In this document: positions 16,597-24,411 of the stretch, in pieces
How the letters are laid out: every line of letters starts with the position of its first letter
Numbering within the stretch: position 1 is the first letter of the stretch
Source of the DNA: an uncultured Pirellulaceae bacterium
GTDB taxonomy: Bacteria; Planctomycetota; Planctomycetia; Pirellulales; Pirellulaceae
NCBI GenBank assembly: GCA_937929805.1
Contig: CALFUT010000034.1
Location: 91,625-155,624, forward strand
Direction: 5' to 3'
DNA: 64,000 nt
Notes under the pieces: generated by a model
The model's database searches: none
What the model saw: the letters and a program-made list of their open reading frames with translations, nothing else
What the model was told of the DNA's origin: nothing
Made by a program: the position numbers and the translations under genes

Positions 16597-17171
16597 TTTT
16601 TGCCTCCGACGGGTAGCTCAAATCCCAATGCCTTCATGTTTTGGCAGATGGCTTTTTCGAGCTTGGCGGACTCGGCGAATTGGTCGGCAAGTTCGGTGGT
16701 GAGCGTGGCCATCTTGTCTGCAAACGGAACTCCGTCGTCTTCCACCTCTTCGGCTCCGATGTAGCGACCGGGCGTGAGCACGTAGCCATGTTCGGCGATC
16801 TCGTCCAACGTCGCGCTCTTGCAGAAGCCGGGGATGTCCTCGTAGCCAACTTCCCCCTCACCCTGACCCTCTCCCCCAAGGGGGCGAGGGGACGAAGTAC
16901 GCTTCCACGCATGAAAGGTGCTGACGATCTTCGCGGTGTCTTCGTCGCCGTCATAGTCAGCGGGATCGAGGTAGTAGTCGTCGGTCTTGTCGCGGCGCAG
17001 GGATTCGACCTCCTGTTGGCGGATATCGAAGGCGTCGGAGACGTACTTCAGGAAGATCAATCCGAGGACAGCATGTTTGTAGACGGCCGCGTCGAGGTTG
17101 GATCGGAGCTTGTCAGCAGCGGTCCAGAGTTTCTTGTCGAGTTCCTTGAGGAACTGTTGCGGTTTATTCAT
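16593..17171 (-). pseudogene. hsdM: HsdM with central methyltransferase domain deleted
   Basis: The 192-residue frame joins the HsdM N-terminal helical domain (KELDKKLWTAADKLRSNLDA, YKHAVLGLIFLKYVSDAFD) directly to the family's last 100 residues ([12 protein letters not shown], then [19 protein letters not shown]). Roughly 300 residues are absent between LDPADYDG and DEDTAKIV, including the SAM motif and NPPF, so it cannot methylate DNA. The reading frame survives the deletion. A second anomaly is an in-frame repeat insertion: HAWKR is followed by TSSPRPLGGEGQGEGEVG where the other copy has DKDA. The gene has a normal ATG and heads an operon with rhuM (4-base overlap). A dominant-negative or regulatory role for the N-domain is possible but speculative. 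Confidence 0.87.
16850..16894. repeat. C-rich hairpin repeat inserted in frame within hsdM
   Basis: A 45-base palindromic element with core CTCTCCCCCAAGGGGGCGAG. It adds about 14 net residues to HsdM relative to the second hsdM copy, without breaking the frame. From memory, similar C-rich sequences are dispersed in planctomycete genomes. Confidence 0.75.
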
Positions 17172-17412
17172 GCCTCGGCCATGGGAGTTTTCGATGGGCG
17201 CGAAGTTATTGTCTCAGTTGCAACTTCATTCGACAATCAGTGGCATGCCGGAGCGACTAGAGCGACTTTCAAAACCCGAATTTGGAGTAGCACAGTGGTA
17301 CCAATTTTGTCATTTAAAAGCAAAAACGATTTAGGCAATCGTTCTACAGCAGGTTTTGAAGTGCTCTCTAGATATCTGTTGTTTACGAAGCCGGATTCGT
17401 TCGATTGACTGC

Positions 17413-20244
17413 TCATCCAACTTTGGTGACCGACACAACTGTGCTGTGGAAAGCCTGCTGACCCGTGATCGGATCAGGCGCGATGGGCATGATCTGGTTT
17501 TGGTTCCAGCCGTTGCCCGTGTTCTGCTTCCACGCAGAAGGATCGCCATTCGATTCGTCTTCCCACCACATGTTGCGCTGCCAGTCGGGGTCTTGATATG
17601 TGATCGGATCGCTGCCGGCTAGATAGCTGCGATCACCCTCGGCGGCGACCAGTTCTTCTTGAGGCGTTTTCTTGCCTTTGGCCACGTCGGTGTATTGCCA
17701 GTGACCACAGCTGTTACTCATCGCGATCGCCGAAGGATGAATTCCAGGCATCGTCACGATGGGGACTCGCATTTTTCCCGACACGATACGGCCGGTCGCG
17801 TCACGGTTGCCGTGCTGCAAGTTTGGCATCTTCTCTTCCAGCATTTGCGAGAAATAGGATGTTAGCTCGATCCAGTCGCCGTCTTTTAACCCAATCTTTT
17901 CTGCGGTTTGCGGATTCATCCAAGCCGGATTGGTGTGGACGATTTCGGCCAACCATTTCAAGTTCATCGTGCGGCCGTGGTTGTGAACGTTCCACTTGAA
18001 CGAGGTCATGATCAGCTCGTTGTCGTTCAAGCCCGTGTGTTCAACCGGTTGCATCCAGACCGGCATTTCTTCGATCTTCTGATCGTGCCCGTCATGTTGA
18101 GCCGGTCGGTTCTTGGTTTTGGTCATGCCGCTGGCGGCGATCAAGTCACTGCAGTCATCGTTCATGCCGATCTGGCTGAGGAACACGCTGCGGATTTCGA
18201 ACTTGCGGCTGGGCGTCTTGAAGCCGCGAATCGGTTTGCCGTCCATCATGATCCCGATGCCCAGCCCATCCTTGGAAATCTGATTCGTTTCTGGGTCGAC
18301 GACGGCTCCGGCCATATCTTCTTCGCTAAGCGGTTGCTTGAACGGTTCGTAGAATGGCTCGCGGGACGTGTCTTCCCAAAACCCTTCGTCCAACAGGCGA
18401 TCAAGACCGCCCTTCCCTGTTTCCGGATTTTCCGGAACGCTGGACGCCCACTCTCGCATGAAATCTTCGGTTGAACCGTAGTCGTAGGCTTTCTCCATGC
18501 CGCCACCGATTTTCCGGGCCAGTTCGGGGAAGAAGTCCCGCACGTCACGGGCTTCGCCAAGCGGTTCAACCATCGGGGTCCGCAAGCCGACGTACGGCCG
18601 CAAGTTGTAACTTCCTCTTGCATCCAAATCCCAGCGTTCCATGTAAGTTGTCCACGGAAGCACGATGTCGGCATAGTGAGCCGTTTCGTTGTAGAACGGA
18701 TTGATGCAAATATGGAACGGGATCAATTCCTCGTTGCTTAGCACGTCCTTGGTCAGACTTTCCTCGGGCCACGTCAGCGGCGAATCGAGGTTGTACGTCA
18801 TGTAGACATCGATTTCGCCTCGACCTTGCTGCAGGTACAAGTAGATGATTTCGCCGACTCGCATCCGACGCCAAACGTTGGCCAACGGGAACTCGGGTGG
18901 ATCTTCGAGGACGCTCCATGTTTTGGCTTTGGCGGGCATGGGCGGGGTTTTCACGACGGGATCGAGTCCTCCCCAAGGCGACCAGCACCAGCCGCCCTTT
19001 TTGCCGACACTGCCGACGATCGCGTTCAACAACTGGATCGCGCGGTCGTTGTAGAACCCGTTCAGGTGAGCCGAACTGCCTCGATTGCACATCGTCGTGG
19101 CGGCAGGCGCAGCGGCGGCGAACTCGAGCGCGATGCGGCGGATGTCGGCCGCCGGAACGCCAGAGACTTTCTCGGCCCACTCGGGCGTGTTGTCTTTTAG
19201 GTGCTCTTTCAGTTCGTCGACGCTGCTGGTGGTCCATGTGTTGATGAATTTTTCATCGCAAGCCCCCGCCGTCAGGATCGCGTTGGACATCGCAAGTGCC
19301 ACGGCTCCGTCGGTCCCCGGAAACGGTGCGAACCACTCGTCGCTGGCACCGGCGGTGTTGGACAGTCGCACGTCGAAGGTCACCATCTTCGCGCCGTTGT
19401 TGTAGCGTCCGTTTTGAATGCGATTGGCGAACGGGATGTGGCCCTGATGAGCCTCAAAGGCGTTCGATCCGAAGTTGAGAATGTACTTGCTGTTTTCAAC
19501 GTCATTCAGATCCCAATCGCTCTCCCACAAGAAGGACAAATTTGCCGCGCGACGGTTCCCGCTGCACAAACTGCGGTGCGAAAGCTGGGTTTTGGTGCCA
19601 AACGCGTCAAGAAATCGCTTGAGCGCATCCTTTGATCGTTGGCGGCCTTGGTGGAAGGCAAATTTTTCCGGGTGGCCCGAGTCACGAGTCTCCTTCAGAC
19701 GGTCAGCGATTTCGGTCAACGCTTCGTCCCACGAGACGCGTTTCCACTTGCCTTCGCCACGCTTGCCAATTCGGCGCAGCGGATACAGTAGGCGTTCGGG
19801 GTGATATTGGTGGTTCAATCCGGCTTGGCCGCGAGCGCAAAGTTTGCCTCGACTGTTTGGATCGTTCGGGTTTCCTTCCAGCTTGATGATGCGACCATCT
19901 TTGACGTGACCAATGATGCCGCAGATAGTGCTGCACAGTTGACACATGCCGGGGACTTTTTTTGTTCCTTTGTACTTGTCAGGATCCGGCCAGTTTCGTT
20001 TGGCGTTGGGCCCCGGAAGCTGGCAGACGCCGGGCGTGTTTTCGCTGCCTGCCGGGTAGTCTTTGCCCTTGAGCCGCTTCCACTTCTCCATGTCGATGCC
20101 CTGAGGCGGTCGCTTTTTCTTTTTCAGCAGATCGGTCGCGTTTTCTTTCTCATCCGCTGACGCCACATTGGCGGCGGCTGACGCAGAAAGAACAGCGGCA
20201 CCGAGGGTCAGGAAGCGGCGGCGCGAGGAAACGTTTGTGTTCAT
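17413..20244 (-). CDS. Tat-exported molybdopterin oxidoreductase, catalytic subunit
   Basis: A 943-residue DMSO-reductase-family enzyme. The ATG at 20244 gives a Tat signal (SSRRRFLTLGAAVLSASAAA), so it acts in the periplasm. A [4Fe-4S] site follows with Cys at about 101, 104, 108 and 136 (MCQLCSTICG, KLCARG). The Mo-bisPGD fold is recognisable from SHRSLCSGNRRAA, CNRGSSAHLNGFYNDRAIQL and the C-terminal MKWLAEIVHTNPAWM-type region (read here as LKWLAEIVHTNPAWMNP). The Cys in SHRSLCSG could be the Mo ligand, as in polysulfide, thiosulfate or tetrathionate reductases. The substrate is not determined. The iron-sulfur partner gene lies upstream on the same strand, about 360 bases away across a hairpin array. 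No NrfD-type membrane subunit is nearby. Confidence 0.88.
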   Translation of the reverse strand: MNTNVSSRRRFLTLGAAVLSASAAANVASADEKENATDLLKKKKRPPQGIDMEKWKRLKGKDYPAGSENTPGVCQLPGPNAKRNWPDPDKYKGTKKVPGMCQLCSTICGIIGHVKDGRIIKLEGNPNDPNSRGKLCARGQAGLNHQYHPERLLYPLRRIGKRGEGKWKRVSWDEALTEIADRLKETRDSGHPEKFAFHQGRQRSKDALKRFLDAFGTKTQLSHRSLCSGNRRAANLSFLWESDWDLNDVENSKYILNFGSNAFEAHQGHIPFANRIQNGRYNNGAKMVTFDVRLSNTAGASDEWFAPFPGTDGAVALAMSNAILTAGACDEKFINTWTTSSVDELKEHLKDNTPEWAEKVSGVPAADIRRIALEFAAAAPAATTMCNRGSSAHLNGFYNDRAIQLLNAIVGSVGKKGGWCWSPWGGLDPVVKTPPMPAKAKTWSVLEDPPEFPLANVWRRMRVGEIIYLYLQQGRGEIDVYMTYNLDSPLTWPEESLTKDVLSNEELIPFHICINPFYNETAHYADIVLPWTTYMERWDLDARGSYNLRPYVGLRTPMVEPLGEARDVRDFFPELARKIGGGMEKAYDYGSTEDFMREWASSVPENPETGKGGLDRLLDEGFWEDTSREPFYEPFKQPLSEEDMAGAVVDPETNQISKDGLGIGIMMDGKPIRGFKTPSRKFEIRSVFLSQIGMNDDCSDLIAASGMTKTKNRPAQHDGHDQKIEEMPVWMQPVEHTGLNDNELIMTSFKWNVHNHGRTMNLKWLAEIVHTNPAWMNPQTAEKIGLKDGDWIELTSYFSQMLEEKMPNLQHGNRDATGRIVSGKMRVPIVTMPGIHPSAIAMSNSCGHWQYTDVAKGKKTPQEELVAAEGDRSYLAGSDPITYQDPDWQRNMWWEDESNGDPSAWKQNTGNGWNQNQIMPIAPDPITGQQAFHSTVVSVTKVG

Positions 20245-20302
20245 AGTCGTAACAACAGTTGAGGTTGTTGTGATATCGAGTGGATTTGGTAGTTGGGTTC
20301 GA

Positions 20303-20498
20303 CGGCCCCATCCGGGGCGTGATGTTTGGGCTGTTCGTGTCTCGGGGCTCACGCCCCGAGCTACCGACGAGGACTCCTCCGGAGCCGTGATGCTCGTTTC
20401 GTCGTTGGCACATGTCGCCCCGGACGGGGCCGGCTTTGATAGCTCGGGGCGGCAGCCCCGAGAATATTGAACGAATGCCAGCCGCCCCGGATGGGGCC
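20303..20498. repeat. Alternating array of two GC-rich hairpin types
   Basis: Five short palindromes alternate: type A (GGCCCCATCCGGGGCG, 20303-20318; GCCCCGGACGGGGC, 20417-20430; GCCCCGGATGGGGC, 20484-20497) and type B (CTCGGGGCTCACGCCCCGAG, 20341-20360; CTCGGGGCGGCAGCCCCGAG, 20443-20462). It fills the gap between the iron-sulfur gene and the molybdoenzyme gene and accounts for most of that 358-base interval. Confidence 0.88.
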
Positions 20499-20602
20499 GT
20501 CGTTGGATCTAGCGGTATCTCATTTGTTTATCCGGTAAAATTCGTGAGCAGATTCAAGTAACGCGGTCGCCGATCGGTGGCCAATGTCAAAACGACCGGT
20601 AA

Positions 20603-21484
20603 TCACTCGTTCGGCTTTTCTTTCCAGTTGTAAATGTTGTAGCTGTCGTTGTTGTACGACTCGCCTTCGCGTGGCACACGTGGTTCAAGCTCCGTCGGTC
20701 CGTCGCCGGCAAACCACATCCGTGGCTTTGTTTCTTTTTCTGATCGTAACTGAACCAGCGGCAGCGATTGCTCTTTCGCGGCTGTCATCGCGACAGAGAC
20801 TTTGGAGTTGGGATCATTCAGGTCGCCAAAGTAAATCGCGTCGGATGGGCAGGTGGTTGCACATGCGGGGTCCATGCCTTCGTCGATACGGTGGTAGCAG
20901 TTGTGGCATTTGACCGCTTGGTTGGCGACCGGGTCGATGTAAATCGCTCCGTAGGGGCAGACGTCGACGCAGGTCGCGTGGCCACAGCATTTTTCGTAGT
21001 CGATGACGACGCTGCCACCTCCGCCCTTGTGCAATGCCCCGCACGGACAGGCTTTGATGCACGGCGCGTCTTCACAATGCTGGCACGCCATCGGCAGGAA
21101 CATTCTGGCGACTTTTGGATACTCGCCCACGTCTTTGTAAAACGTTTGCCGGATGTAGCTGCCCAGCGGCACATCGTTCTCCGCTTTGCAGGCGACTTCA
21201 CATCCGTGGCAGCCGATGCAGCGGCGAGTATCAATGAACCAGCCGAATTTCTTGCCGTCCTCTGGAGCCTTCATCCGGTCCGACCAATAGTCTTCCGGCT
21301 GAAACAAGTGGCTAACGTCAACATCGTTTGCGTTGCGTGCCGCATTTGGAGTCATTGCTCCAGCGGCAGTCATGCTGGCCGCCGCACCAGCCATAAATTC
21401 ACGACGAGTGGATTCGTTGCCACCATCGGTTTTGGGCAATTCATTGCTTGCGTCGTTCGGGTCGGGGGTCTCTGGTTGAGTCAT
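20603..21484 (-). CDS. Tat-exported four-cluster ferredoxin subunit of the molybdoenzyme
   Basis: A 293-residue electron-transfer subunit of the DmsB/PsrB/TtrB/NrfC type. A Tat-like leader is seen (STRREFMAGAAASMTAAGAM). Four Cys clusters follow: CIGCHGCEVAC; CQHCEDAPCIKACPCG; CCGHATCVDVCPYG; and CHNCYHR with PACATTCP. This is enough for four [4Fe-4S] centres that relay electrons between a quinol-linked partner and the molybdenum subunit. It is the upstream gene of the pair, with catalytic gene downstream on the same strand. The C-terminus is Asn/Tyr-rich (SYNNDSYNIYNWKEK). No quinol-oxidising membrane anchor is encoded beside it, so it must use an unlinked partner or a soluble donor. Confidence 0.9.
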   Translation of the reverse strand: MTQPETPDPNDASNELPKTDGGNESTRREFMAGAAASMTAAGAMTPNAARNANDVDVSHLFQPEDYWSDRMKAPEDGKKFGWFIDTRRCIGCHGCEVACKAENDVPLGSYIRQTFYKDVGEYPKVARMFLPMACQHCEDAPCIKACPCGALHKGGGGSVVIDYEKCCGHATCVDVCPYGAIYIDPVANQAVKCHNCYHRIDEGMDPACATTCPSDAIYFGDLNDPNSKVSVAMTAAKEQSLPLVQLRSEKETKPRMWFAGDGPTELEPRVPREGESYNNDSYNIYNWKEKPNE

Positions 21485-21657
21485 GCATTCAGCCGCGATC
21501 GAGATCGTGAATCAGTTGGACTGCCGATCGTAGCGAAACGTGAGTCCGTGTTCAACGCACATCGGCCAGTTTGGCCCGTTGAATAATCTCGAGAAGAATC
21601 CGACAATCAATCAACTGAAATAAAAATATTGAGCAACTTTTCCCCCTTGGCAATCAA

Positions 21658-22320
21658 ATGTCAGATTCAGACGAAGTGCGACTGATCAGCGAGTCGGTGA
21701 TCCCAATCAAGGAACTTAAAGGTTTCTCAAAAGGAGGCCGCGTGCCAAATTCTGCCGGGCCGGGGGATGTCCGTTATGTGGTGCAGCTTGCAAAAGCGGA
21801 TTTTGATGCCGACTTGGAAGAAAAGTTTGGCGCGCTGAGATCTGCGTTTGGGCTCAAGCGAAAGCAACTACAAGTGGCCGAACCGGACGAGGGATTGGGG
21901 GTGATCACAACGCCCGGGTTTGTTTACGAGGTCGCCATTAGCCTGGATGAAAACAAGCCGGGGAAAGTTATTTGGCGGCGGTGTGTTGTGGGTGTGACGG
22001 ACCCAGAACTGTTGGCCAGCGAAGCGTTCGCGGAAGTGTTCGGAGGCGAGTTTTCAATTCTTGAGGTTGCGGTGCCGGGCGGTTTGGATGTCGAGGCGAT
22101 TGTCGATTGCGTCGAAGAAGCTGATCCGGAAACGGTCAAAATTGATTACGACAAAGACGTGACGTGGTGCGAGATTGCGTTGACCGATTCGGCAGCCAAG
22201 GTGCGTGTTACCAGCGAGGCGATTCGTGTTTCCAGTCGCGGTGAGACATCACCGGCCGAATTGATTGAAGCATACGCCGAAGTGCAAACTCGGTTTTTGC
22301 AGTCGTTGGGGTTGCAGTAG
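21658..22320 (+). CDS. Conserved-looking hypothetical protein (220 aa)
   Basis: I do not recognise this 220-residue protein. It is acidic, without signal peptide or membrane segment, and reads as a soluble alpha/beta protein; the middle has repeated acidic short segments (VEEADPETVKIDYDKDV). The ATG at 21658 begins MSDSDEVRLISE. It is divergent from the iron-sulfur gene, with about 170 bases between, and converges with the SecB-like gene. Its base composition matches the chromosomal genes rather than the AT-richer trio to its right, so it marks the left edge of that trio. An unbroken frame and normal codon use support it being real. Confidence 0.7.
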   Translation: MSDSDEVRLISESVIPIKELKGFSKGGRVPNSAGPGDVRYVVQLAKADFDADLEEKFGALRSAFGLKRKQLQVAEPDEGLGVITTPGFVYEVAISLDENKPGKVIWRRCVVGVTDPELLASEAFAEVFGGEFSILEVAVPGGLDVEAIVDCVEEADPETVKIDYDKDVTWCEIALTDSAAKVRVTSEAIRVSSRGETSPAELIEAYAEVQTRFLQSLGLQ

Positions 22321-22423
22321 TTTGAAATGACAAATTCGGAATGCTGTTGGCCGGACGACTGACTCCAAAAGTTAGCACTCTCCCCACTGGTGCAGGCTTA
22401 GGGAAATTTCTTTTCCGAAGCCA

Positions 22424-22924
22424 TTACTCAGTTGATTCTTCATCGTTTTCTGAAGGCGATTCGTATACTGCAAGGATTCGATTAGCGGTTAGAACCGGCA
22501 ATGCAAAAGGAGGAAGGCCAAGTCTTGTAAGCGTGCTTTGGATTATCTCTCGAATATACGGCCAGCAGTTGTACAGGCCATTGATCTTTCCAAATGCCTT
22601 AACGCATTCATCATCTATTTCGGTAGTACTATCGCCTGAGACTTGATAAACCAGTGTGTGATTGCACCCAATCAGTGCAATCTGTTCATCACCAGCTTCT
22701 TTGCTAATTCGAACCGTGAAATCAATCTCAACCGCAATGCGCGACTCAAGTCGCGTCGAATCAGATTCAACGTGAAATCCGATGTCAGCATTTTCGAATG
22801 CTTCAGTCGTGCTCTTTTCCGCATGAATGGCGTTAAGGTTTACGCTCGATATTTCGACAATCTTGCTGACCTTTTGAGCCAGCTTCATTTGGTCAGGCTT
22901 TTTAGCATTTTCAGCGTCGGTCAT
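22424..22924 (-). CDS. SecB-like chaperone of a TAC-type module
   Basis: A 166-residue protein with the SecB fold signature. The beta-strand core (RIAVEIDFTVRISKEAG, then LIGCNHTLVYQVSG) is followed by the family's helix with NCWPYIREIIQSTLTRLG and PPFALPVLTANRI, equivalent to the PYARE, RG and P-x-L-x-P-V positions of classical SecB. SecB holds unfolded clients; SecB-like proteins in TAC modules instead stabilise an antitoxin. Location decides which: it starts 9 bases after the stop of the HTH antitoxin gene on the same strand and is third in a toxin, antitoxin, chaperone order. It has no ribosome site of its own, so translation is probably coupled. Classical export function cannot be excluded. 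Confidence 0.8.
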   Translation of the reverse strand: MTDAENAKKPDQMKLAQKVSKIVEISSVNLNAIHAEKSTTEAFENADIGFHVESDSTRLESRIAVEIDFTVRISKEAGDEQIALIGCNHTLVYQVSGDSTTEIDDECVKAFGKINGLYNCWPYIREIIQSTLTRLGLPPFALPVLTANRILAVYESPSENDEESTE

Positions 22925-22933
22925 AGATACGAA

Positions 22934-23638
22934 TTACCCAGCGAGATATGGACTTATTTCGTCGCGTTGAGGGACACCTAAAACTTGGTTGTAAAATTTA
23001 TCGCTAGGAGTAATCACCATTTTTTCCCCGAGTGATTGGAACGTCTTAGGTATGTCTCGGAATTTATCTTCGACGCCACGCGTGTCGTAGAAAATTTCAT
23101 GAAACCTAACTTCCACGTTGTTAAACGCCTTTCCGAACTCTTTGCGGTTATGGAAATTGGTCAGGAATCCATTGATAACCGAGAGTTCTTCAGCAGTCTT
23201 TGCAATGTCAGAATTGACACCGATCAAATTCGATTTCACGAACCAATTTAGAACAGTTGCCCACCCCCAAACGGGCTTGCGTTCTTCGGTGTATCTGATC
23301 GGCTTAGGAAAGCCACTAGGACCTCGAAGGCCGTTTACATATTGGTGGATTTGCTGGCGTTTTTTGCCGAGACGCTTGCCAATTTGAATTTGTGAAACCA
23401 AATCACTTGGATCAACACACAGAATATGACGTGCAAGACCAGATTCCTTAAGTTCAGATAGAACTTCAAAGACTGCATCTACAATTGACTCTGCATTACG
23501 CTCAAATAGCAACATAACTCGACCGTCGACTGAACTCAGTTGACCGTCATCGCAGCATCCGCCATATACGATGTCCTCAAGTTGTTCGTTTAACTCGACG
23601 TTGTCACAAAACACTATTGAGAACTCAAAGTTCTTCAT
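22934..23638 (-). CDS. HTH antitoxin-like protein with C-terminal extension (probable TAC antitoxin)
   Basis: From the ATG at 23638 this is 234 residues (MKNFEFSIVF). Residues about 1-75 form an alpha/beta domain like those in HTH partners of HicA-like genes. A helix-turn-helix follows at about 77-130 (QIGKRLGKKRQQIHQYVNG, then GFPKPIRY and VWGWATVLNWF). About 100 further residues extend to the C-terminus, ending VPQRDEISPYLAG. Ordinary antitoxins of this type stop soon after the HTH, so the extension is the likely chaperone-addiction segment. The start overlaps the 3' end of the toxin gene by about 14 bases; ATGs at 23644 and 23650 are also possible. The function is inferred from architecture and neighbours. 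Confidence 0.72.
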   Translation of the reverse strand: MKNFEFSIVFCDNVELNEQLEDIVYGGCCDDGQLSSVDGRVMLLFERNAESIVDAVFEVLSELKESGLARHILCVDPSDLVSQIQIGKRLGKKRQQIHQYVNGLRGPSGFPKPIRYTEERKPVWGWATVLNWFVKSNLIGVNSDIAKTAEELSVINGFLTNFHNRKEFGKAFNNVEVRFHEIFYDTRGVEDKFRDIPKTFQSLGEKMVITPSDKFYNQVLGVPQRDEISPYLAG

Positions 23639-23879
23639 TGCCATCGTCATTCTCGTTTTCTTGATGTGGACAGTTGTCAATCGCTTTCTTCAATCGCCGT
23701 GCGTCGCCAACCGGATTACGTGGTGTACCGTTCACAGAATGGATACATCCCTCTCGCTCGTTGAGAGGGCAGAGAAGCCGTCCCCAAGCATGCCCTTTCT
23801 TTGATAGCTTGACTCTCCAGCCCTTGCTTACGGCATACTCGATGACAGCCTGAAGATGAGGGTCTGGATGTCTGCTCAT
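23625..23879 (-). CDS. HicA-like small toxin
   Basis: An 84-residue basic protein. The core GWRVKLSKKGHAWGRLLCP with later HSVNGTPRNP and RRLKKAIDNCPH fits the HicA double-stranded-RNA-binding-like fold: a Lys-Gly-His strand, a second strand, and a C-terminal helix. In HicA the conserved His is needed for mRNA cleavage, and the His in KKGHAWG is the candidate. The ATG at 23879 has AGGA (about 23886-23889) upstream; 23882 (ATG) and 23906 (GTG) are alternatives. It is first in a three-gene unit and its end overlaps the antitoxin start. Toxicity is inferred from family resemblance, which is moderate. Confidence 0.68.
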   Translation of the reverse strand: MSRHPDPHLQAVIEYAVSKGWRVKLSKKGHAWGRLLCPLNEREGCIHSVNGTPRNPVGDARRLKKAIDNCPHQENENDDGNEEL

Positions 23880-23906
23880 CATTGATCCTAGTTCGGCTGT
23901 TGACAC

Positions 23907-24411
23907 GGGTCAAGCACAGTGTTTCCAATGAAATGATCAATTCCGCAGGCCCCGTAAACCGGATCTATTATAAGGGTTGATTCATCAAAAACAGCCGTTT
24001 TCGTGGAGCTAGACACTAGCGGATCCCTGGTTATTTCTTCTCAGTGCAGAACTCCCTGCGGCAAAGCCTAATCTTAACCCTTCTAACAACTTAGCAGCAA
24101 GTCGATTGCCGGCGCTGCCTGCCGCCATCGCTGGGGTTTACTTGTACCTCCTCAAGCTCGGCAATCTTCCGGGCGGTCTTAATGTGTTCGTCCTTGGCAC
24201 GTTTGATAGCAGCGCCACGCTTTTCTGCCGCTGCTTCGCGAAGTCGTTTGAGAGCATCCATGGGAAACAATGAAGCGGCAATGTTTGAGAGGTTCACCCG
24301 CTAATCAACGGGTCCGCACTTAATTTGACAGTGCTCAAAAATTTGTCATTTGTTATTTTCCAATTCTCATTTGTCATTGAAGTAAACAATCGGATGACCA
24401 TCGCCATGCCG
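23907..24411. other. Intergenic region right of the TAC-like trio
   Basis: About 500 bases that should carry the promoter of the trio. A 68-codon minus-strand frame (24091-24297) encodes a basic, helical peptide (DALKRLREAAAEKRGAAI) that might be a small gene or the remnant of one; I could not support it. Degenerate TTTGTCATT repeats occur at about 24340-24380. Confidence 0.45.

Noticed and set aside
20303..20498. CRISPR-like array
   Set aside because: The repeated units are two alternating short palindromes with irregular gaps and no unique spacers of constant length, and no cas gene is near.
24091..24297. Small minus-strand frame encoding a basic helical peptide
   Set aside because: Composition is plausible, but there is no family, no ribosome site and no operon context; kept only as a note in the intergenic entry.
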